From contig NZ_FTNT01000007.1 in NCBI RefSeq assembly GCF_900156495.1, positions 62,001 through 126,000 of the forward strand: a stretch of 64,000 bases of DNA, given 5' to 3'. The stretch is from Williamsia sterculiae. Lineage in GTDB: Bacteria; Actinomycetota; Actinomycetes; Mycobacteriales; Mycobacteriaceae. The translations under genes and the position numbers were made by a program. Within the stretch, counting starts at the first letter, position 1, and each line of letters begins with the position of its first letter. Below are positions 29,445-38,101 of this stretch, piece after piece. Below the pieces are notes generated by a model, which was given only the letters and a program-made list of their open reading frames with translations, made no database searches and was not told the origin of the DNA.

Positions 29445-30283
29445 GCTGGCGACTACGCGTGGTCCACGACACCGGGTTCGCCTACAACGCACCGGTCACG
29501 TCGTCGTACAACGAGGCGCGGTTGACCCCGCGCAGCGACAACCGACAGAACGTCATCGTCAACCGGGTGGAGACCATCCCGGCGACCCGGTCGTACCGGT
29601 ACACCGACTACTGGGGTACCGCGGTGACCGCCTTCGACCTGCACGCCCCGCACGAGGAACTCGAGGTGTCGGGATCGTCGGTGGTGGAGACCGACACCGG
29701 CCCGGGCGACATCGAGCACGTCGGCTGGGAGGCCTTCGGCGACCCGAGGATCGTCGACCGCTTCGACGAGATGTTGACCAACACCGAATACGTCCCGCGC
29801 AGCAGACAGTTGGCGTCGGTGGCGAAACGGTTGGCCAAGGGGCTCTCACCCGACGAGGCCGTGATCGCCGTGTGCCGCTACGTGCATGAGGAGATGCAGT
29901 ACGTACCCGGGACCACCGGGGTGCACTCGTCGGCCATCGACGCGTGGAAGGAGCGCAGCGGCGTCTGTCAGGACTATGCGCACCTCACCCTGTTGATGCT
30001 GCGCAGTCTGGGTATCCCGGCGCGCTACGTCTCCGGATACCTGCACCCCAATCGCGACGCGGTCATCAACGAGACCGTCGAGGGACAGAGTCACGCCTGG
30101 ATCGACGCGTGGACCGGTGCCTGGTGGGGTTACGACCCCACCAACGACATCCCGATCAACGAACAACACGTTTCGGTGGGTATCGGCCGCGACTACTCCG
30201 ACGTCCCGCCGCTCAAGGGCATCTACACCGGCGGCGGCGCCACCGACCTCGATGTGCTCGTGGAGATCACCCGCCTGGCCTGA
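29441..30283 (+). CDS. Transglutaminase-like cysteine protease-fold protein
   Basis: A 280-residue protein with an N-terminal bacterial transglutaminase-like beta domain (SWRLRVVHDTGFAYNAPV, RLTPRSDNRQ). The catalytic core has Cys in WKERSGVCQDYAHL (near residue 178), His in GQSHAWIDAWTG and Asp in GYDPTND, so the full Cys-His-Asp triad is present. Third member of the ATP-grasp/alpha-E/transglutaminase trio; GTG start overlaps the preceding stop. A peptidase, amidase or ligase acting on the trio's product is the likeliest role, by inference. Confidence 0.9.
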   Translation: MSWRLRVVHDTGFAYNAPVTSSYNEARLTPRSDNRQNVIVNRVETIPATRSYRYTDYWGTAVTAFDLHAPHEELEVSGSSVVETDTGPGDIEHVGWEAFGDPRIVDRFDEMLTNTEYVPRSRQLASVAKRLAKGLSPDEAVIAVCRYVHEEMQYVPGTTGVHSSAIDAWKERSGVCQDYAHLTLLMLRSLGIPARYVSGYLHPNRDAVINETVEGQSHAWIDAWTGAWWGYDPTNDIPINEQHVSVGIGRDYSDVPPLKGIYTGGGATDLDVLVEITRLA

Positions 30284-30336
30284 ATCCCGATCGTCCACGC
30301 GTCGGGTGGGCCGACATCGACATGACGGCCGGACGC

Positions 30337-30879
30337 TCAGCTCCAGCCGTAGCCGCTGCGCAGGCGGTTCGCCACCTGGTCGAATCGGTCGCGACCCATG
30401 ATGGCGCCCTCCCGGCGGATGCCGTCCTCTTGTACCTCGAGTACCCGGTCGAGGCGGACGAACGACTCGCGATGTTCGCGATCCCACTCACCGGTGCCCA
30501 CGGACATCCAGTCCGCGTCGTCGCGGCGGTGACCCTGGCTCGACAGCATCAGCCCCAACAATCCGGCACCGGACCGCCCGACCACCAGTACCGGACGGTC
30601 CTTGCCCTGGTTGGCGTCCTCCTCGAAGGTGACCCAGGTCCACACCACCTCACCGGGGTCGGCGCGGCCGTCGAGTTGGGGCGCGTAGTCGATACGCATG
30701 GCGTGGTCGGCGGTCGGATGCGTTCGTGCGCGACGGTCGGGCGACGGAGCCCTGCCCGACGGACCGGGCCCGCCCGGACCCGGTGCGCCGTTGTCGTTCA
30801 TCGCCCTGCGGACCTCGCGGATGAGCCGCGGACCGTGCTGTTGGGCCAACTGCAGCGCGAGTCTGCTCCAGGAATTCAT
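30337..30879 (-). CDS. PemK/MazF-like protein without an adjacent antitoxin
   Basis: A 180-residue protein. After a Gly/Pro-rich linker (residues 28-60), the PemK/MazF beta-barrel is visible: VVWTWVTFEED, GKDRPVLVVGRSGAGLLGLML, then GTGEWDREHRESFVRLDRVL. Canonical MazF toxins are about 110 residues and follow an antitoxin gene; here no antitoxin-like ORF is seen. A homologue lies beside lepA in M. tuberculosis (Rv2405). The start ATG 30879 is the last of four start codons in a 23-bp tandem repeat, so its translation is probably coupled to mini-ORFs and to the hydrolase gene upstream. RNase activity is uncertain. Confidence 0.75.
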   Translation of the reverse strand: MNSWSRLALQLAQQHGPRLIREVRRAMNDNGAPGPGGPGPSGRAPSPDRRARTHPTADHAMRIDYAPQLDGRADPGEVVWTWVTFEEDANQGKDRPVLVVGRSGAGLLGLMLSSQGHRRDDADWMSVGTGEWDREHRESFVRLDRVLEVQEDGIRREGAIMGRDRFDQVANRLRSGYGWS

Positions 30880-30948
30880 TCCTTCACTCCCACAGCATTC
30901 ATTCCCTCACACCTACAGGATTCATTCCTTGACACCTACAGAATTCAT
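30876..30948 (-). repeat. Three tandem 23-bp repeats forming a chain of 8-codon mini-ORFs before the PemK-like gene
   Basis: On the minus strand start codons occur at 30948, 30925, 30902 and 30879, exactly 23 nt apart. The first three open frames of eight codons encode MNSVGVKE (30922-30948), MNPVGVRE (30899-30925) and MNAVGVKE (30876-30902). Each ends in a TGA that overlaps the next ATG (ATGA). The fourth ATG starts the PemK-like protein (MNSW...). The Val-Gly-Val codons contain AGGTG or GGGAG about 7 nt before the next ATG, a fitting Shine-Dalgarno distance. Copies differ at six sites, three of them synonymous. The array begins 9 nt after the hydrolase stop codon. Confidence 0.85.
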
Positions 30949-30957
30949 GCCGTCAAC

Positions 30958-31629
30958 CTAGAACAGGGCGGCGAACACCGCGTCACCGGTCAACGCCGCG
31001 ACCGGCTTGCGATCGGGTCGTAGGTCGTGACCGACACCGGCGATCTCCACCAGCGTGGTCGGGCCCGGGACCAGCTCCAGGGCGGCGACGAGTTCGTCGT
31101 GGGTCGCGAAGGGGTCGGAGGCGCCGTGCACCACCACGACACCGCAGTCGATCTCGGGAAAGTGTTCGGTGCGCAGACGGTCGGGTTTACCCGGAGGATG
31201 TAGCGGGTACGAGGTCAGGATCAACCCGTCGACCAACCCGGGGGACTCGGCGGCGACCATCGACGCCTGCCTGCCGCCGTAGGAGTGACCGCCGACGAAC
31301 ACCGGCACATCGCGGTCGACCACCGCGCCGACGTGGGCGGTCGCCGCGCGGATGCCGTCCCTGTCCCGTCCGGCACCCGACGGGCTCGGAGGTCCCTTGG
31401 GTCGTCGTTGCCGATACGGCAGGTCGATGCGCGCCACCGCCAGTCCACGGGCACACAGCTCGTCGGCCACCGCGACGAGGATCGTGGCCTCGCGATTCGC
31501 GCCCGCACCGTGCGCCAGCACCACCACGGCCCTCGGGTCGGCATCCGGACGGTGCAGAGTTCCCACCACGCGGTCCTCGGAGGCGCCGCCGTCATCGTCG
31601 GATACGTCGAATTCGGAGACGGAGCTCAC
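30958..31629 (-). CDS. Alpha/beta hydrolase (KANL3/Tex30-like)
   Basis: A 223-residue hydrolase with the oxyanion strand [14 protein letters not shown] near residue 35. The nucleophile elbow is [14 protein letters not shown] (Ser near 118), the Asp candidate is VHGASDPF, and the His is in [10 protein letters not shown]. All three triad members are present. The substrate is unknown. It is first in a leftward unit with the mini-ORF array and the PemK-like gene, and divergent from lepA. Its TAG stop is 9 nt before the first mini-ORF, so ribosomes ending here could reinitiate there. Confidence 0.85.
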   Translation of the reverse strand: MSSVSEFDVSDDDGGASEDRVVGTLHRPDADPRAVVVLAHGAGANREATILVAVADELCARGLAVARIDLPYRQRRPKGPPSPSGAGRDRDGIRAATAHVGAVVDRDVPVFVGGHSYGGRQASMVAAESPGLVDGLILTSYPLHPPGKPDRLRTEHFPEIDCGVVVVHGASDPFATHDELVAALELVPGPTTLVEIAGVGHDLRPDRKPVAALTGDAVFAALF

Positions 31630-31713
31630 CCGCCGACCGTAGCGGACGTGGCTGGACCGTGGGTGCGCGCCGACGGCGTGCGAAACTGGAGGTCGACCCG
31701 CACGTCAAGAGGA

Positions 31714-33582
31714 GTGAGTTCGATTACCGGTTTCGCCGACACGACGTTCACCGATCCCTCCAGGATCAGGAACTTCTGCATCATCGCGCACATCGACCAC
31801 GGGAAGTCGACGCTGGCCGACCGCATGCTGCAACTGACCGGAGTGGTCGACGAACGGCAGATGCGCGCGCAGTACCTGGACCGGATGGACATCGAGCGGG
31901 AGCGCGGTATCACCATCAAGGCGCAGAATGTTCGTCTGCCGTGGCAGATCCGGGACGCCGAGGGGACGGCCGAGGATTATGTGATGCACCTCATCGACAC
32001 CCCCGGACACGTCGACTTCACCTATGAGGTGTCGCGCGCCCTGGAGGCTTGTGAGGGTGCCGTCCTGTTGGTCGACGCCGCGCAAGGTATCGAGGCGCAG
32101 ACGCTGGCCAACCTGTACCTGGCCATGGAGAACGACCTCACCATCATCCCCGTGTTGAACAAGATCGACCTGCCGGCAGCCGACCCGGACCGTTATGCCG
32201 CCGAACTCGCCCACATCGTCGGCTGCGAACCCACCGACGTGCTGCGGGTGTCCGGTAAGACCGGGGTGGGTGTGTCGGAACTGCTCGACGAGGTGGTGCG
32301 GCAGGTCCCGGCACCGGTCGGGGACGCCGAGGCTCCGGCGCGGGCGATGATCTTCGACTCGGTCTATGACACCTACCGCGGCGTGGTCACCTACGTCCGC
32401 GTGGTCGACGGGTCCGTGGTCCCACGCGAGAAGGTGCAGATGATGTCCACCGGCGCGACCCACGAACTGCTCGAGGTGGGCATCGTGTCGCCGGAGCCGA
32501 AGTCCACCAAGGGTCTCGGGGTCGGCGAGGTGGGGTACCTCATCACCGGGGTCAAGGACGTACGCCAGTCGAAGGTCGGTGACACCGTGACCACCGCCCG
32601 GCACGGCGCCACCCAGGCGTTGACCGGTTATCGGGAGCCGCGGCCGATGGTCTACTCCGGGTTGTACCCGGTGGACGGCTCCGACTACCCGGTGTTGCGG
32701 GAGGCGTTGGAGAAACTGCAACTCAACGACGCCGCGCTCACCTTCGAGCCCGAGACGTCGGTGGCTCTGGGCTTCGGATTCCGTTGCGGCTTCCTGGGAT
32801 TGCTGCACATGGAGATCACCCGGGAGCGTCTGCAGCGCGAGTTCAATCTGGACCTGATCTCCACTGCGCCCAACGTGGTCTACCGGGTGGAGATGGAGGA
32901 CGGCAGCGAGCACGTGGTGACCAACCCCTCGGACTGGCCAGAGGGCAAGACGCGCAAGATCTTCGAGCCGGTGGTCAAGACCACCGTCATCGCGCCGAGC
33001 GAGTTCATCGGCGCGATCATGGAGTTGTGTCAGTCCCGCCGTGGCGAACTCGGCGGTATGGACTATCTGTCGGAGACCCGGGTGGAGCTGCGTTACACCC
33101 TGCCGCTGGCCGAGATCATCTTCGACTTCTTCGACGCCCTGAAGTCGCGTACCCGCGGTTACGCCAGTCTCGATTACGAGGAGGCGGGGGAACAGGAGGC
33201 TGCGCTGGTCAAGGTGGACATCCTGCTCCAGGGCGACGCGGTGGACGCGTTCAGCGCGATCGTACACAAGGACGCGGCATTCGCGTACGGCAACAAGATG
33301 ACCACCAAACTGCGCGAATTGATCCCGCGCCAGCAGTACGAGGTGCCGGTGCAGGCCGCGATCGGTTCGAAGATCATCGCCCGCGAGAACATTCGAGCCA
33401 TTCGCAAGGACGTGCTGGCCAAGTGTTACGGCGGCGACATCTCCCGAAAGCGAAAGCTGTTGGAGAAGCAGAAAGAGGGCAAGAAGCGGATGAAGACGAT
33501 CGGTCGGGTGGAGGTTCCGCAGGAGGCCTTCGTCGCCGCCTTGTCGTCGGACGCCGCCGGCGACAAGCCCAAGGGAAAGTAG
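31714..33582 (+). CDS. lepA: Elongation factor 4 (LepA), back-translocating GTPase
   Basis: A 622-residue ribosomal GTPase. G1 is [15 protein letters not shown]2 is [15 protein letters not shown]3 is [11 protein letters not shown] and G4 is NKIDLPAA. The LepA-specific C-terminal domain includes [16 protein letters not shown] and [21 protein letters not shown] start at GTG 31714 (VSSITGF), with AAGAGGA directly before it. The frame is open further upstream but overlaps the divergent hydrolase gene. The M3 peptidase gene follows after 6 nt. Confidence 0.96.
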   Translation: MSSITGFADTTFTDPSRIRNFCIIAHIDHGKSTLADRMLQLTGVVDERQMRAQYLDRMDIERERGITIKAQNVRLPWQIRDAEGTAEDYVMHLIDTPGHVDFTYEVSRALEACEGAVLLVDAAQGIEAQTLANLYLAMENDLTIIPVLNKIDLPAADPDRYAAELAHIVGCEPTDVLRVSGKTGVGVSELLDEVVRQVPAPVGDAEAPARAMIFDSVYDTYRGVVTYVRVVDGSVVPREKVQMMSTGATHELLEVGIVSPEPKSTKGLGVGEVGYLITGVKDVRQSKVGDTVTTARHGATQALTGYREPRPMVYSGLYPVDGSDYPVLREALEKLQLNDAALTFEPETSVALGFGFRCGFLGLLHMEITRERLQREFNLDLISTAPNVVYRVEMEDGSEHVVTNPSDWPEGKTRKIFEPVVKTTVIAPSEFIGAIMELCQSRRGELGGMDYLSETRVELRYTLPLAEIIFDFFDALKSRTRGYASLDYEEAGEQEAALVKVDILLQGDAVDAFSAIVHKDAAFAYGNKMTTKLRELIPRQQYEVPVQAAIGSKIIARENIRAIRKDVLAKCYGGDISRKRKLLEKQKEGKKRMKTIGRVEVPQEAFVAALSSDAAGDKPKGK

Positions 33583-33588
33583 GCGCCG

Positions 33589-35634
33589 GTGACCGACTCG
33601 TCGACAGTGAATCCCGTTCTCGCCCCCAGCGGGCTGATCCACGACCTGCCCGACTTCGCGTCGATCGCGGACAGCGATTTCCTGCCCGCGTTCGCCGAGG
33701 CGATGGCCGAGCAGCTCCTTGAGGTCGGCGAGATCTCGTCGTTGCGGACCCCGCCGACGTTCGCCAACACGGTCGAGGCTCTCGAACGCACGGGGCAGTC
33801 GCTGGCCCGCGCCGCGGGCATCTTCTTCAACCTGTCGGGTCCGGACACGAATCCCGAGCGCAAGGCCATCGCCGAGGAGTTGGCGACCCGACTGTCCGAG
33901 CACCGGAACGCCATCGCGTTGGACCCGGACCTGTTCCGGCGGATCGAGACCCTGTACGTGCGCCGCGACGACCTCGGTCTCGACGAGCCCGCGCGGCGGC
34001 TGCTGGAACACCGGTACCGCGAGGCGGTGCGCGCAGGCGCCGCCCTCGACGGTGCGGGACAGGCGAGGATGCGCCGGATCGCTGCGCGCCTGGCCGTCTC
34101 GGAGACCCAGTTCTCACAACGGGTGCTCGACGGCGGCAACTCCGCGGCGGTGCTCGTGGACACCGTCGAGGAACTGGACGGCATGTCGCACACCGCGATC
34201 GACGCGGCTCGCCGCGCCGCCGCGGCGGCCGGACACGACAGCGGTTGGTTGCTGACGCTGGATCTGCCGACGAGTCAGTCGGCATCGACCGTGCTGAGCG
34301 ATCCGAACACCCGCGCGCGGGTGTTCGATGCCTCGGTCGGTCGCTGTGGCGACGGCGACCACGACACCACGGCGCTGGTGTTGGAGATCGTCCGGTTGCG
34401 CGCCGAACGGGCGGAGTTGCTGGGATACGCCAACCATGCCGAATTGGTGATCGCCGAGCAGACCGCCCCCGGCCTGTCGGCGGTCGACGACCTGCTCGCG
34501 GACCTGACCACCGCGTCGATGCGCGCCGGTGGTCGGGAACTGACCCGGTTGCGTGATTTCGCCGGTGAGTACATCGGTCCCGCGGACATGACGTATTGGC
34601 TCGAACGTGAGCGCACGACCACTGCTGCCGTGGACCTCGGGGGCTTCGCCGACTACTGCGAACTGAACCGAGTGCTGGTGGACGGGGTGTTCCACGCCGC
34701 CGGCCAGCTCTACGGGCTGCGCTTCGTCGAGCGACCCGACCTACCCACCTACCATCCGGACGTGCGCAGTTGGGAAGTGTTCGATGCGCGTGGTAAGTCC
34801 ATCGGACTGTTCCTCGGCGACTTCTTCGCCCGGCCGAGCAAACGGGGCGGGGCATGGATGAACAACGTCGTCGACCAGTCGATACTCCTGAACAACCACC
34901 CGGTGGTGGTCAACGTCCTCAACATCACCAAACCCGATGCGGGACAACCGTGTCTGCTGTCGATGTATCAGTTGAACACGCTGTTCCACGAGTTCGGTCA
35001 CGCGCTGCACGGGTTGTTGTCCCTGGTGCGCTACCCGTCGCAGTCGGGGACGTCGGTGCCCCGCGACTTCGTGGAGTTCCCGTCGCAGGTCAACGAGATG
35101 TGGGCGCTGCACCCCGATGTTCTGCAGAATTACGCCCGGCATCACGAGACCGGTGAACCGGTGCCCGCGGACGTGGCCGAGGCCGCGCGTGCGTCGATGG
35201 GCGTGGAATCCGCGCACGCGACCATCGAGTACCTCGGTGCGGCGCTGCTCGATCTGGCCTGGCACCGCCTCGGCGCCGCGGAGGCCGCGGCCGTCGACGA
35301 CATCGATGCATTCGAGGCGTCGGCGCTGCAGCGAGCCGGGATCGCGTCCGAGCTGATACCACCGCGCTACAAGACGCGCTACTTCAACCACATCTTCGGT
35401 GGTGGGTACTCCGCCGGCTACTACTCCTACGTGTGGTCGGAGGTCCTCGACGCCGAGACCGAGCAATGGTTCCTGGCTCGCGGTGGCCTGCGGATCGAGA
35501 ACGGGCGCACTTTCGCACGCGCCACCCTCATCCGGGGCGACAGCGTGGACCCCATCGCCGCGCACACGGAGATGGTCGGACACCCCGCCGACGTGGAACC
35601 GTTGCTGCGCCGCAAAGGCCTCGTGCCGATCTAG
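33589..35634 (+). CDS. M3 family zinc metallopeptidase (Dcp/oligopeptidase A-like)
   Basis: A 681-residue cytoplasmic peptidase that degrades short peptides. The zinc motif HEFGHALHG is near residue 466, with the third ligand Glu about 26 residues on (RDFVEFPSQVNEMW). The C-terminal substrate loop is FGGGYSAGYYSYVWSEV. Length and motifs fit peptidyl-dipeptidase Dcp or oligopeptidase A; the two cannot be separated by eye. The start is GTG 33589, 6 nt after lepA, so probably cotranscribed. Its TAG shares the palindrome CTAG with the stop of the convergent trehalase gene, leaving no room for a terminator. Confidence 0.93.
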   Translation: MTDSSTVNPVLAPSGLIHDLPDFASIADSDFLPAFAEAMAEQLLEVGEISSLRTPPTFANTVEALERTGQSLARAAGIFFNLSGPDTNPERKAIAEELATRLSEHRNAIALDPDLFRRIETLYVRRDDLGLDEPARRLLEHRYREAVRAGAALDGAGQARMRRIAARLAVSETQFSQRVLDGGNSAAVLVDTVEELDGMSHTAIDAARRAAAAAGHDSGWLLTLDLPTSQSASTVLSDPNTRARVFDASVGRCGDGDHDTTALVLEIVRLRAERAELLGYANHAELVIAEQTAPGLSAVDDLLADLTTASMRAGGRELTRLRDFAGEYIGPADMTYWLERERTTTAAVDLGGFADYCELNRVLVDGVFHAAGQLYGLRFVERPDLPTYHPDVRSWEVFDARGKSIGLFLGDFFARPSKRGGAWMNNVVDQSILLNNHPVVVNVLNITKPDAGQPCLLSMYQLNTLFHEFGHALHGLLSLVRYPSQSGTSVPRDFVEFPSQVNEMWALHPDVLQNYARHHETGEPVPADVAEAARASMGVESAHATIEYLGAALLDLAWHRLGAAEAAAVDDIDAFEASALQRAGIASELIPPRYKTRYFNHIFGGGYSAGYYSYVWSEVLDAETEQWFLARGGLRIENGRTFARATLIRGDSVDPIAAHTEMVGHPADVEPLLRRKGLVPI

Positions 35635-37628
35635 TTGGCCGGGATGAACATCCCGTGGTCGAGGGACTCCTCGGCGCGGATGACATGCATGACCGCGTTG
35701 ATCAGTGCCAGATGGGTGAAGGCCTGCGGGAAGTTGCCGAGGTGCCGTCCGGTCTTGGCGTCGATCTCCTCGGCGTACAGCTTGAGGGGACTGGAGAACG
35801 AGAGAAGCCGTTCGCACAGGGTCTTCGCGCGGGGCAGCTCACCGATTTCCACCAGAGCAGACACCAGCCAGAACGAGCAGATGGTGAACGTGCCCTCCTC
35901 GCCGGACAGCCCGTCGTCGGTCTCCTCCACCCGGTACCGCAACACCAACCCCTCCTCGGTGAGGTCGTCGGCGATGGCCAGCACGGTGTTGCGCACCCGC
36001 GGGTCCTCGGAGGGCAGAAAGCGCAACAGGGGCACCAGCAACAGCGAGGCGTCGAGGGCGTCACTGCCGTAGCGCTGCGTGAACACCCCCTGGGCGTTGA
36101 CCCCGTGTTCGAGGATGTCGGCCTTGATGATGTCGGCCTCCTCGGCCCACGTCTTGGCGTACGACTTCTCGCCGTGCATCACCGCGAGCTTGCTGCCGCG
36201 GTCGAGGGCGACCCAACACATCACCTTCGACGAGGTGAAGTGCTGCGGTTCGCCGCGCACCTCCCAGATGCCGCGGTCGGGCTGGCGCCAGTGTTTGACG
36301 GCCTCCTCCACCTGCGCCTTCAGCACCGGCCACAGCGTCTCGGAGATCATCTCGGTCGACTTGGTGTTCAGGTACACCGAGTCGAGCATGGTGCCCCAGA
36401 TGTCGTGCTGGCTCTGGTTGTAGGCCCCGTTGCCCACCCGGACGGGGCGGGCACCGTCGTATCCGTGGAGATGGGGGAGTTCGTACTCGTCGAGCCGGCG
36501 TTCGCCGCCGACGCCGTACATCACCTGCAGCGGGTGGTGTTCGCCGTTGGTGATTCCGGAGACGTCGGCGATGAAGGAGAAGAAGTCACTGGCCTCACGA
36601 TCGAGGCCCAGGGTGTACAGACCCCAGAGCGCGAACGTGGAGTCACGCACCCACGCGTAGCGGTAATCCCAGTTGCGTTCGCCACCGGGGGTCTCGGGCA
36701 ATGACGTCGTCGACGCGGCGAGCAGCGCCCCGGTGGGTGAGTAGGTCAGGCCCTTGAGGGTGAGGGCGCTGCGTTGCAGATGACTCCGCCAGGGGTGGTC
36801 GGGGAAGCGCCCCACGTTGATCCACTGGCGCCACGACTCCGAGGTGAACCACATCTTCTGTGCGGCCTCCTCCCAGTTCTGTGGCGACGGGTGCGCCGAC
36901 CAGCTCAGGGCGACGAAACGGTCGTCGCCCTCCACCAGACGGGTGTGCGCGCGAGCCTCCCGACCCTCGAGGCCGAGTTTGAGGTTGGTGGTCAGCTTCA
37001 GCACCGGCGCGGGATCGGTCGTCCCGCTCGCGGTGGCGATCGCCTCCCCGTAGGCCGGGCCCGAGTACTCCCATCTGGTGCGTGCACGGTGGTAGTCGAA
37101 AGCCGGTTCACAGCTCATGTGCAATTCGACCGTCCCGCTGACACAGCGCACGGTGCGCAGCAGGATGTGCTCGGCGTCCCAGTCGGTCGGGGTGCGGCGA
37201 TGGGTGCGCGACCGGGTGTCGATGTCGTGCCACGGGCCCATGACCAACGCGTCGCGAACGATGATCCAACCGGTCTCGGTCTGCCAGGTGGTCTCCACCA
37301 TCAGACTCCCGGGCAGGTACCGACGGTCCACCGGCACGTTCACCCCGTAGGGGGCGAGTTTGAAATGGCCGGCGCCGCGGTCGAGGATCGATCCGAAGAT
37401 GCTGGGCGAGTCCGGTCGGGGGATGCACATCCACTCCACCGCACCGTTGCGCGCGATCAGGCAGTTGGTCTCGCAATCGGACAGGAATGCGTAGTCGCCG
37501 ATGGGTGGGAACGCGTTGCGCTGCGGACTGGCGGGGGAGAAGGCCACCGCGTCGGCGTCGCCACCCCCTCCGACCGCGGCTGTGTCACTGCGGCTGTCGT
37601 CAGGTGCGGCCTCGTCGGTCACAGTCAT
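35631..37628 (-). CDS. GH15 family glycoside hydrolase, mycobacterial-type trehalase
   Basis: Probably hydrolyses trehalose (or a related alpha-glucoside) to glucose. The 665-residue protein has the N-terminal GH15 beta domain (IGDYAFLSDCETNCLI, WMCIPRPDSPS) and an (alpha/alpha)6 barrel. Conserved barrel parts include NWDYRYAWVRDSTF, GNGAYNQSQHDIWG, the acid region GIWEVRG and the base region EEGTFTICSFWL. The protein matches Rv2402-like actinobacterial trehalases by length and order beside M3/lepA. I start at ATG 37628 (MTVTDEA). A GTG at 37664 is also in frame. The acidic, Asp/Ser-rich first 35 residues are unconserved. Confidence 0.9.
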   Translation of the reverse strand: MTVTDEAAPDDSRSDTAAVGGGGDADAVAFSPASPQRNAFPPIGDYAFLSDCETNCLIARNGAVEWMCIPRPDSPSIFGSILDRGAGHFKLAPYGVNVPVDRRYLPGSLMVETTWQTETGWIIVRDALVMGPWHDIDTRSRTHRRTPTDWDAEHILLRTVRCVSGTVELHMSCEPAFDYHRARTRWEYSGPAYGEAIATASGTTDPAPVLKLTTNLKLGLEGREARAHTRLVEGDDRFVALSWSAHPSPQNWEEAAQKMWFTSESWRQWINVGRFPDHPWRSHLQRSALTLKGLTYSPTGALLAASTTSLPETPGGERNWDYRYAWVRDSTFALWGLYTLGLDREASDFFSFIADVSGITNGEHHPLQVMYGVGGERRLDEYELPHLHGYDGARPVRVGNGAYNQSQHDIWGTMLDSVYLNTKSTEMISETLWPVLKAQVEEAVKHWRQPDRGIWEVRGEPQHFTSSKVMCWVALDRGSKLAVMHGEKSYAKTWAEEADIIKADILEHGVNAQGVFTQRYGSDALDASLLLVPLLRFLPSEDPRVRNTVLAIADDLTEEGLVLRYRVEETDDGLSGEEGTFTICSFWLVSALVEIGELPRAKTLCERLLSFSSPLKLYAEEIDAKTGRHLGNFPQAFTHLALINAVMHVIRAEESLDHGMFIPAN

Positions 37629-37733
37629 GGGTACATCATGCTGACTCGCCGATGCGACCGCCACATTTCGCGAGTATGCGTGCGCGGGGGTGCAGGCTCA
37701 GTTGCGCTCAGGGTGATTTAAAACCGGGGCGGT

Positions 37734-37739
37734 TAGGGT
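37734..37739 (+). promoter_or_regulatory. Probable -10 hexamer of a leaderless promoter
   Basis: TAGGGT ends 7 nt before GTG 37747. This position decides the start of the small membrane protein: an upstream in-frame GTG at 37738 lies inside the hexamer and cannot be transcribed as a start. Confidence 0.5.
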
Positions 37740-37746
37740 GGTCGTC

Positions 37747-37947
37747 GTGGACGGAGTCGTGGCGTGGTGGGATGGGGTCGAGGCGTGGCTGACGTCGTTG
37801 TCGTTCGTCCCGCAGTTGCTGGTCACCCTGGCGGTGGTGGTGCCGCTGGCCATCGGCGTCGCGGCGCTGCTGAATCTGCTGGTACACGCCGTGCTTCGGC
37901 TCTTCGACCGTGGCGAGTCGGCGGACACCCGGATCGGTGACCACTGA
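37747..37947 (+). CDS. Small membrane protein
   Basis: A 66-residue protein with an amphipathic Trp-containing N-terminus (VVAWWDGVEAWL) and one long or two short membrane segments (about residues 21-53: FVPQLLVTLAVVVPLAIGVA, then LLNLLVHAVLRLF). The C-terminus is short and charged. A small membrane protein occupies the same place next to the sulfate transporter operon in M. tuberculosis (Rv2401A), so it may be linked to transport, but no function is known. Its TGA overlaps the ATG of an even smaller membrane peptide. Confidence 0.75.
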   Translation: MDGVVAWWDGVEAWLTSLSFVPQLLVTLAVVVPLAIGVAALLNLLVHAVLRLFDRGESADTRIGDH

Positions 37948-38030
37948 TGCCGAGGTCGAAGGTCACGCTGGCGTTGTTGGCGCTGCTGGCGCTGGTGATC
38001 GTGGCCTGGCTCGTCACCCGATATGTCTGA
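37947..38030 (+). CDS. 27-residue single-span membrane peptide
   Basis: The ATG at 37947 shares its A with the preceding TGA (TGATG), a classical coupled start. The peptide has a basic start (MPRSK), a continuous hydrophobic stretch (VTLALLALLALVIVAWLV) and ends TRYV: one complete transmembrane helix with positive-inside ends. The hydrophobic run, the coupling and the stop right after the helix suggest a real gene rather than chance, although the Leu/Ala/Val codons are GC-rich and could arise by accident. Function unknown. Confidence 0.55.
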   Translation: MPRSKVTLALLALLALVIVAWLVTRYV

Positions 38031-38088
38031 TCGTCGGGACGTCGGCGACCGCGGCCCGCGATGGACCTTCGAGCCGCATTCCTGCTGC

Positions 38089-38094
38089 TAATCT
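38089..38094 (+). promoter_or_regulatory. Probable -10 hexamer for the sulfate importer operon leader
   Basis: TAATCT ends 7 nt before the GTG of the leader peptide at 38102, the spacing expected for a leaderless mRNA. No Shine-Dalgarno sequence precedes the GTG. Confidence 0.5.
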
Positions 38095-38101
38095 TCGCCC
38101 C

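Noticed and set aside
26895-29492. Very long antisense open frame of 865 codons opposite the ATP-grasp and alpha-E genes
   Set aside because: Composition is His/Arg/Gly-rich with no family features. It is the mirror of two well-conserved coding genes in GC-rich DNA.
31705-34011. 768-codon antisense open frame opposite lepA
   Set aside because: Shadow of lepA and the M3 peptidase gene; no domain, no credible start signal.
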